Origin: Nitrospiraceae bacterium
Lineage (GTDB): Bacteria > Nitrospirota > Nitrospiria > Nitrospirales > Nitrospiraceae
DNA: 64,000 nt
Assembly (NCBI GenBank): GCA_035623075.1
Contig: DASPUC010000005.1
Coordinates: 1-64,000 of the forward strand
Direction: 5' to 3'
Below the pieces are notes generated by a model. That model was not told the origin of the DNA, did no database searches, and saw only the letters and a program-made list of their open reading frames with translations. Positions 58,825 through 64,000 of this stretch are shown here, piece after piece (position 1 is the stretch's first letter; each line of letters opens with the position of its first letter). The translations under genes and the position numbers were made by a program.

Positions 58825-60510
58825 TTATCGTCTGGGCTTTGTTTCGGACAGAAGCTCAGCTGCCGTAGCTCGAACCTTTTGTGTGACAGTCTCGCCCCCC
58901 AACATCCGAGCGATCTCAGATTCTCGCCCAATGCCGCTAAGATTCCTTACGGACACTGTTGTCCGCTTGCGATTCTGCTCTTTTTCCACCACGAGATGGT
59001 GATCAGCCTGGGATGCCACTTGAGGAAGATGCGTGATGCAGAACACCTGGTGAAATGCGCCCAATCTTCTCAGTCTGGTTCCCAACGCCGCAGCGACGGA
59101 ACCACCAACACCAGAATCGATCTCGTCGAAAACCAAGACCGGCACCTGGTCCATCTCCGCCAAGATCGTTTTGAGGGCCAGCATGACTCTTGAGAGTTCC
59201 CCCCCGGAAGCCACACGAGCCAGGGGTTTCAGAGGCTCCCCTCGATTCGTTGAGATGAGAAACTCGACGCCATCGCGCCCATTCGGTCCCGCCGACTCGA
59301 GGGACTCTGCACTCGTCACAACGATGTCGAAGATTGCATGGTCCATCTTCAAAATGGCCAGTTCATCCTTCACGAGCGTTTTCATTCGTTTGGCAGCCTC
59401 GGCTCTTTTCTTGGAAAGCTGCAGTGCTAGCTCCCACAGGGATTGTCGGGCCCCTTCCAATTTCGCGGTCAGCCCTGAGAGGGTCTCATCGTGCGTCGCA
59501 ATGGCCTCCAATTCTCCCTTCACACGTTCACCGAATTCTACGACCGTTGCGATCGACCCTCCGTACTTCTTTTTTAACCGATGGATTAGATCGAGACGAT
59601 CCTCCAACAGCGTTTGGCGGCTCGGGTCGGATTCCAGATTTTTCATGTAGTCACGAAGCCGCCCGGCGAGATCCTTGAGCTGGATCATCGCCTCGGTCGC
59701 CGTCTGTTGGCAATCCTGCATCGCCACATCAGTATGGACCAGATCAGACAGAGCCCGACCGACTCTGGTCAAGTGACTGAGGGCACTTTGCTCATCACCT
59801 TGCAGCCCCTCATATGCGGTCTGCGCCAACTCCCCTAATCGACGGGCGTGCACTAGTCGTTGACGCTCAGTCTCCAAAAGTTCGTCCTCCCCTGGTTGCA
59901 ATCCCGCTTGATCAATCTCGTGATATTGGAACTGAAGTAACTCGGCACGGTGGGCACGATCGGTTGCTTCCACCTGAAAAGCTGCGACCTGAGTCTTCAA
60001 ATCGTTCCATATCCGAAAGGCCTGTTGGTAGCGCCCATGGAGGTCCAGCGTTCGCCCAAAGGCATCCAACGCGTCAAGCTGGGCACCATGGCTCAACAAT
60101 GATTGTTGTTCGTGCTGGCCGAGAATATCAACGAGGGTTCCTCCGAGATCTTCCAGCGTGCGAAGGGGACACAAGCTTCCGTTCACGAAGATGCGGTGAC
60201 GACCGGAACGGGAGAGGATGCGACGAAGAATCAGCTCCGTACCATTCGCTCCAACAAGTTCTTTTGCCCGCAACTGGTCAAGCAGCGGGTGTGACGAAGA
60301 TAACTGAAAGGCTGCCTCGAGAAATGCTTCTTCTTCACCCGAGCGGATTTGATCGGCCGAGGCTCGACCGCCAACCAACAAACCGATCGCATCGATGAGA
60401 AGAGACTTCCCGGCTCCGGTCTCGCCGGTCAGAACCGTATAGCCGGGCTGGAACTGAAGATTGAGTTGCTCGATCAGCGCGAAGTTGGCGATGCGCAACT
60501 CAGCAAGCAT
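58825..60510 (-). CDS. recN: DNA repair ATPase RecN
   Basis: 561 residues, an SMC-like coiled-coil ATPase acting in double-strand break repair. N-terminal IANFALIEQLNLQFQPGYTV and Walker A GETGAGKSLLIDAIGLLVGG are followed by the long coiled coil. The C-terminal ATPase half has LARVASGGELSRVMLALKTI (ABC signature), VLVFDEIDSGVGGSVAAALG (Walker B) and QVFCITHLPQVASQADHHLV. Length is typical. The gene lies 21 bases downstream of the thioredoxin gene on the same strand. Confidence 0.97.
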   Translation of the reverse strand: MLAELRIANFALIEQLNLQFQPGYTVLTGETGAGKSLLIDAIGLLVGGRASADQIRSGEEEAFLEAAFQLSSSHPLLDQLRAKELVGANGTELILRRILSRSGRHRIFVNGSLCPLRTLEDLGGTLVDILGQHEQQSLLSHGAQLDALDAFGRTLDLHGRYQQAFRIWNDLKTQVAAFQVEATDRAHRAELLQFQYHEIDQAGLQPGEDELLETERQRLVHARRLGELAQTAYEGLQGDEQSALSHLTRVGRALSDLVHTDVAMQDCQQTATEAMIQLKDLAGRLRDYMKNLESDPSRQTLLEDRLDLIHRLKKKYGGSIATVVEFGERVKGELEAIATHDETLSGLTAKLEGARQSLWELALQLSKKRAEAAKRMKTLVKDELAILKMDHAIFDIVVTSAESLESAGPNGRDGVEFLISTNRGEPLKPLARVASGGELSRVMLALKTILAEMDQVPVLVFDEIDSGVGGSVAAALGTRLRRLGAFHQVFCITHLPQVASQADHHLVVEKEQNRKRTTVSVRNLSGIGRESEIARMLGGETVTQKVRATAAELLSETKPRR

Positions 60511-60531
60511 TGCGACGGATCATGACGCCCC

Positions 60532-60879
60532 TTACGCGGAACCGGCATGTTGCGCAAGCAGCGAATCGATGATTTCCTTGAATTGCCGTTTCGGCCTTGC
60601 CCCGACGAGCTTTTCCACGACTTGGCCGTTTCTGAAAAAGAGTATCGTCGGAATACTCATCACCTGGTATCGTCCAGCGATTTCAGGATTCTCATCGGTA
60701 TTCAGTTTGCGGACTTTCACCTTCCCAGCATACTCCTTGGCTAATTCATCGATGATCGGGGCCACCATTTGACAGGGGCCGCACCACACAGCCCAGAAAT
60801 CCACCAACACCAGTTCGGGAGCCTTCATGACCTCGGCATCCCAGGTTGTATCCTCGACCTTGATTGCGTCACCAGCCAC
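60532..60879 (-). CDS. trxA: Thioredoxin
   Basis: 115 residues from a GTG at 60879, fixed by AAGGAGGAG seven bases upstream; the 162-base extension upstream lacks protein character. Active site VDFWAVWCGPCQMVAPIIDE with the redox-active WCGPC, then KVRKLNTDENPEIAGRYQVM, SIPTILFFRNGQVVEKLVG with the cis-Pro. No signal peptide, so cytoplasmic. Length and motifs are those of TrxA. It could serve the Bcp peroxidase at 44335-44802. Confidence 0.97.
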   Translation of the reverse strand: MAGDAIKVEDTTWDAEVMKAPELVLVDFWAVWCGPCQMVAPIIDELAKEYAGKVKVRKLNTDENPEIAGRYQVMSIPTILFFRNGQVVEKLVGARPKRQFKEIIDSLLAQHAGSA

Positions 60880-60962
60880 GTTCCACTCCTCCTTCGAAAA
60901 AATTTCGTCGTCTAAAAGGGTGCTGCATCGTATCCTAGCCATCTCCGGAGAGTCAAATGAGG

Positions 60963-61517
60963 TCACCACCTCCATTCTGGAGGGACTCCAAACCACCAGC
61001 TCTCGGCGTGAGCTTTTCTCCAGGCCGTCTGCTGCGTCCACAGCCGTTTCACGAGCGCATCATCAAGCCGACTCGCCATCGCCGCGGTGAGATCCGCTTG
61101 TTTCTGCGCAGCGGACTGAATCACTTCCTTCGCGATTCTGGCCAAGACATCCGGTGGGTCAACAAGATCTTCAGGGCGACTGGAGACAAGATTTAAATAA
61201 AGGTGCTCCACCTGCACCCATTGGTCTGTCCTGGCCAGGAACTCTACATATGATTCAAGCGCCTGGTAGACATAGGTCAGATAGACATACCGTTCCACCG
61301 ACGGATGCTCGACAACATCACGCTGGCAGGCCTCAATCGCTCGCCGGAAGTCTCCTGCAGCCAAAAATACTTTCGCGCGCTGAAGGTTCCCCCCTCCCAC
61401 GTCCTCTCTTATCGAAACATCTGCCGAACTAACCTCCGAGGCGCACCCTATTAACAGGCAAAAGACGAAGACCTGGCCGACCGCAGCACCGGTCCTCCAT
61501 CGCGAGCATCGTGACAT
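60963..61517 (-). CDS. Lipoprotein with helical repeats
   Basis: About 184 residues from ATG 61517. Lipoprotein signal TGAAVGQVFVFCLLIGC. The mature part is helical and TPR-like: NLQRAKVFLAAGDFRRAIEA, CQRDVVEHPSVERYVYLTYV, DVLARIAKEVIQSAAQKQAD, and it ends in the Trp-rich SWWFGVPPEWRW. An upstream start at ATG 61559, which overlaps the lptD stop (ATGA), would add 14 residues before the signal and is possible. Its position after lptD suggests a role in the envelope, but no family is recognised. Confidence 0.75.
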   Translation of the reverse strand: MSRCSRWRTGAAVGQVFVFCLLIGCASEVSSADVSIREDVGGGNLQRAKVFLAAGDFRRAIEACQRDVVEHPSVERYVYLTYVYQALESYVEFLARTDQWVQVEHLYLNLVSSRPEDLVDPPDVLARIAKEVIQSAAQKQADLTAAMASRLDDALVKRLWTQQTAWRKAHAESWWFGVPPEWRW

Positions 61518-61555
61518 CGCTCTATAGCACCTACCCTCGCTCGATTCAAACCGAC

Positions 61556-63994
61556 TCATCGGCCGACTACCCCACTTTGCGGCGGAATGCTCGACAACGG
61601 AAATCCGTACGGTCCTCCCGGAGCGGCCCATGGCAATCCTTTCTCACCGATCAGCAAGGGGCTTAGAATGCTTCTCAACACATTCGTCCCGAAGTTTTCC
61701 GTCCATCCGATTCCCGTCAGGTTCAGCATAAAGTTATACTGCTGCCGATCCGGAAACTGGAGATAGTAGATCCCCAGCGACCAACACTTACACGGGTTTT
61801 GATACAGCCCCACGATGTCCAGTTCGGGAACGGTTCCGGTCTGGATGTTGTAATACGCCTTGGCTCCTATCGTCCAACCCCATGGGGTTCGAAACGCTCC
61901 GCCAGTCGTGAGAAACTCGACTTCACCGGTCGGGGCAAACACTTGGTTGAATGAAATCGGATTCCACAGGTCACCCCGTTGCACACGATTGCCACCATTC
62001 GTAAATCGTTGCCCGACTTCCAAATACCAATCATTCGACTGTTGGACGCGCAGATCGGTGTTCCACTGAGTGAACGATCCAGTGTAGGGACTCAAAAATC
62101 CGTCGAGGACGAGATATTGATTGATGGGAGGCCGTTGCCCCGGAGCTGGCCCACCTCCCCGAGTAAGCGCCGTGCCCGCTAGCTGGGCTTGAGTATACTG
62201 AGGAGACGTATTCCCGATGACAGCCCGCATCCAGAGATCGGACAATTTTTTCCCATCGACTGACACAGTCGCCGGCTGCAACGGTTGAGTTATGGTACCC
62301 ACAAGAGGCTGAACGCCTGGCGTAAAGTTTGTCGCCTGCGTTTGAATCCCTCCCACGTGATAACTCTGCGCTAGAGTTAGATCTAGCCAGTTGAAACTGC
62401 TACCACCGTCCTGCTCCAAGACACGATTCCGGAGCGAATAGGTCAACAGATTTTTCTTGGGAAGGTTATCTACCTGGTCAATCTGCGTGATCTGCGATTG
62501 ATCGGTTGGCGGCACATATTCGTAGATCACGCTCGGCTCGATTGTATGGAGAAAGGATCCTCCCTCGCTCGCGCCGAATTGGCGACTCAATTTCGAAGCG
62601 GCATCCAGCGCCGCCCAAAAGGTCTCACGATGCTGACTCTGCACAGTGTCAACTCCCCTCGTATAGTACACCTCACGAAATTTTACTTGAGGCGTTAGGC
62701 CAACCATGTGACCGAAATCAATCACGTCGGTCGACAATCCCGGCACGAGGTCAAGACGATTCTGCTGAAACCCCTCGGTCCGGTAGAAGTTTACAGCGCT
62801 TGTCTCACCGCCGAATAGCAAAGGAGAGTTCAATAGTGACAGATAGGGCAAGGAGTATCCGATTTCCGGCAGCCGTTGAAAGGTATCGACCCCTCCCTGC
62901 TCGAGAGGTTGTAGGTAGTTGCTCCAGAGATACAGATTCCCTGTGGTGAACCGTTGATTGGCTAAGAGGTTCGATTCCAAACTGGGAAGCGCCCGTTGAA
63001 CACCCGAATTGCTCAACTGCTGGAGGACGTTTGGGTCTGTCACGAAATTGGCCTGCAATCGCAACAACAAGTCCGGATTAAATTGTTGAGTATGACTCCC
63101 GGTAATCACTGCTCTGGTCTGAGTCGCTCCTCCACCTTGCTGATCCACGCCTGACACGTTCGGCAGTTGCGTCTGCTGGAGTAAATTCACATACCATTGT
63201 CCTTTCGACTGCCGATCCAACATGTAACGATACGACGCCTCACTCCCATACCCGAGCTTGGAGTAATAGTAGGGTGCGAGGGTCAAGTCTTGGCTAGGAT
63301 TAATCGCCCAGTAATAGCTACCTTGTGCGTTAAACCCAAACCGATTGTCATATAGTATTTGAGGAATCAAGAAACCGCTGCGTCGATTCGAAAGCGGGTA
63401 GGTCATAGTAGGGATCGGAACGAGAGGAACGTCCATTACACAGAGCCACGTCCCTGTAAAGGCCACATGATCTCCAGCCTCCAGATCAAGGTCCTTGAAT
63501 TGGAACCTCCAGGCCGGCACCTCTCCCTGCTGCGCGTCGCAGTTGGTGAACGTCCCTTCTTTCACTCGATAGTGGTCTTCGGAAAAGCGCTGGAGTAGAC
63601 GTCCCGTGACAAATGAATTCGATGCCGGGACGTGGAGTTGACCATTCGTCACAACACCCGCTTCGGTGTTTACATTCAGTTCAAGGCGGTCGGTGACGAG
63701 GTCCGCCTTAGGGTCTGTGAGGTGGACATGGCCCGTCGCAATCAGCACGCCGGGAAGGGCTTGAATGATGATGTGATCAGCCGTCAGATGAAGCGTGCCT
63801 TGATCGACAACGACAGTGCCGTCGGCCTCATAGACTTCTTGGTTCTGCAAATAATCGATGCGCTCTGCGCGAACGTCCAGCGGCAACGGCCCAGATGAGG
63901 GGGGAGACCCTACAGCAACCTGCGTGCGCTCCGCCAATCCCGGAGCTGGAATAAGCAATCCCGCGATCACCAGGCCCAGAAGATAGCCCCGCAT
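61556..63994 (-). CDS. lptD: LPS-assembly outer-membrane protein LptD
   Basis: 812 residues, close to full length for LptD. Signal peptide RGYLLGLVIAGLLIPAPGLA. The N-terminal OstA/LptA-like beta-jellyroll runs from about 40 to 170 (PLDVRAERIDYLQNQEVYEA, DGTVVVDQGTLHLTADHIII). The rest is the 26-stranded barrel (LVPIPTMTYPLSNRRSGFLI, QILYDNRFGFNAQGSYYWA), ending with ITGIGWTE-like strands (NLTGIGWTENFGTNVLRS) and a Pro-rich tail. Cysteines (NCDAQQGE, NPCKCWS) could form the inter-domain disulfides of the family. The start lies six bases from the window edge, so its ribosome site is mostly outside. Confidence 0.95.
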   Translation of the reverse strand: MRGYLLGLVIAGLLIPAPGLAERTQVAVGSPPSSGPLPLDVRAERIDYLQNQEVYEADGTVVVDQGTLHLTADHIIIQALPGVLIATGHVHLTDPKADLVTDRLELNVNTEAGVVTNGQLHVPASNSFVTGRLLQRFSEDHYRVKEGTFTNCDAQQGEVPAWRFQFKDLDLEAGDHVAFTGTWLCVMDVPLVPIPTMTYPLSNRRSGFLIPQILYDNRFGFNAQGSYYWAINPSQDLTLAPYYYSKLGYGSEASYRYMLDRQSKGQWYVNLLQQTQLPNVSGVDQQGGGATQTRAVITGSHTQQFNPDLLLRLQANFVTDPNVLQQLSNSGVQRALPSLESNLLANQRFTTGNLYLWSNYLQPLEQGGVDTFQRLPEIGYSLPYLSLLNSPLLFGGETSAVNFYRTEGFQQNRLDLVPGLSTDVIDFGHMVGLTPQVKFREVYYTRGVDTVQSQHRETFWAALDAASKLSRQFGASEGGSFLHTIEPSVIYEYVPPTDQSQITQIDQVDNLPKKNLLTYSLRNRVLEQDGGSSFNWLDLTLAQSYHVGGIQTQATNFTPGVQPLVGTITQPLQPATVSVDGKKLSDLWMRAVIGNTSPQYTQAQLAGTALTRGGGPAPGQRPPINQYLVLDGFLSPYTGSFTQWNTDLRVQQSNDWYLEVGQRFTNGGNRVQRGDLWNPISFNQVFAPTGEVEFLTTGGAFRTPWGWTIGAKAYYNIQTGTVPELDIVGLYQNPCKCWSLGIYYLQFPDRQQYNFMLNLTGIGWTENFGTNVLRSILSPLLIGEKGLPWAAPGGPYGFPLSSIPPQSGVVGR

Positions 63995-64000
63995 CCGAAC

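Noticed and set aside
1-64000. CRISPR arrays, tRNA or rRNA genes, insertion sequences, attachment sites
   Set aside because: No regular direct repeats with spacers, no cloverleaf-like or rRNA segments and no transposase or integrase frames were seen.

Overview
The window looks like a chromosomal segment of a Gram-negative, GC-rich bacterium, most likely a Nitrospira-type member of the Nitrospirota. The basis is the mix of LptD, TatC and lipoprotein genes (two-membrane envelope), dense RND efflux and NtrC-type regulation, a tandem DUF507 pair and many small secreted proteins without clear family. The genus is an inference from gene content; no rRNA or tRNA gene, CRISPR array or intact insertion sequence was recognised.

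Layout. 1-4.3 kb: an RND efflux operon (permease entering from the left edge, adaptor, outer-membrane lipoprotein). 4.5-8.0 kb: a membrane histidine kinase, a sigma-54 response regulator and a PilZ protein. 8.1-13.5 kb: a minus-strand block of small exported proteins, several broken by stops or frameshifts, including three tandem paralogues of one unrecognised family. 13.7-15.9 kb: an LtaS-like membrane sulfatase. 16.4-25.2 kb: small exported proteins, a protein with a sigma-region-4-like segment next to a membrane coiled-coil gene split at a C7 tract, a DUF457 membrane protein, TrmL, a TPR protein and lipoproteins. 25.3-35.4 kb: a conserved secreted protein, then a minus-strand operon of receiver protein, RND permease, adaptor and three consecutive TolC-type outer-membrane proteins, with a decayed TolC gene end just beyond. 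35.9-46.3 kb: largely housekeeping genes (cyclophilin, BNR-repeat protein, TatC, RimI, TsaB, LolB-like lipoprotein, RadA, Bcp, DUF507 pair, cyclophilin-like protein). 46.4-50.1 kb: YprB-like nuclease, PP2C phosphatase and two exported proteins. 50.4-58.8 kb: a signalling cluster. 58.8-64 kb: RecN, thioredoxin, a lipoprotein and LptD on the minus strand.

The most unusual item is the 1396-residue protein at 50426-54616. It joins a degenerate receiver, a PAS domain, a kinase-like region lacking its histidine, two PilZ domains with intact c-di-GMP motifs, a LuxD-like acyltransferase/thioesterase fold and a methyltransferase-like domain. It is followed on the same strand by a GAF histidine kinase, an NtrC-type regulator and a receiver-HD-GYP protein. 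With two PilZ domains at the head and an HD-GYP domain at the end, c-di-GMP is the likely common currency; a link to acyl-chain or lipid metabolism is inference.

The second notable point is the concentration of reading-frame lesions at 8.6-18.7 kb, whereas the housekeeping genes are intact. Both nonsense and homopolymer lesions occur, so decay or phase variation has to be weighed against consensus errors. All calls rest on reading the sequence and on remembered family motifs; no database search was run.
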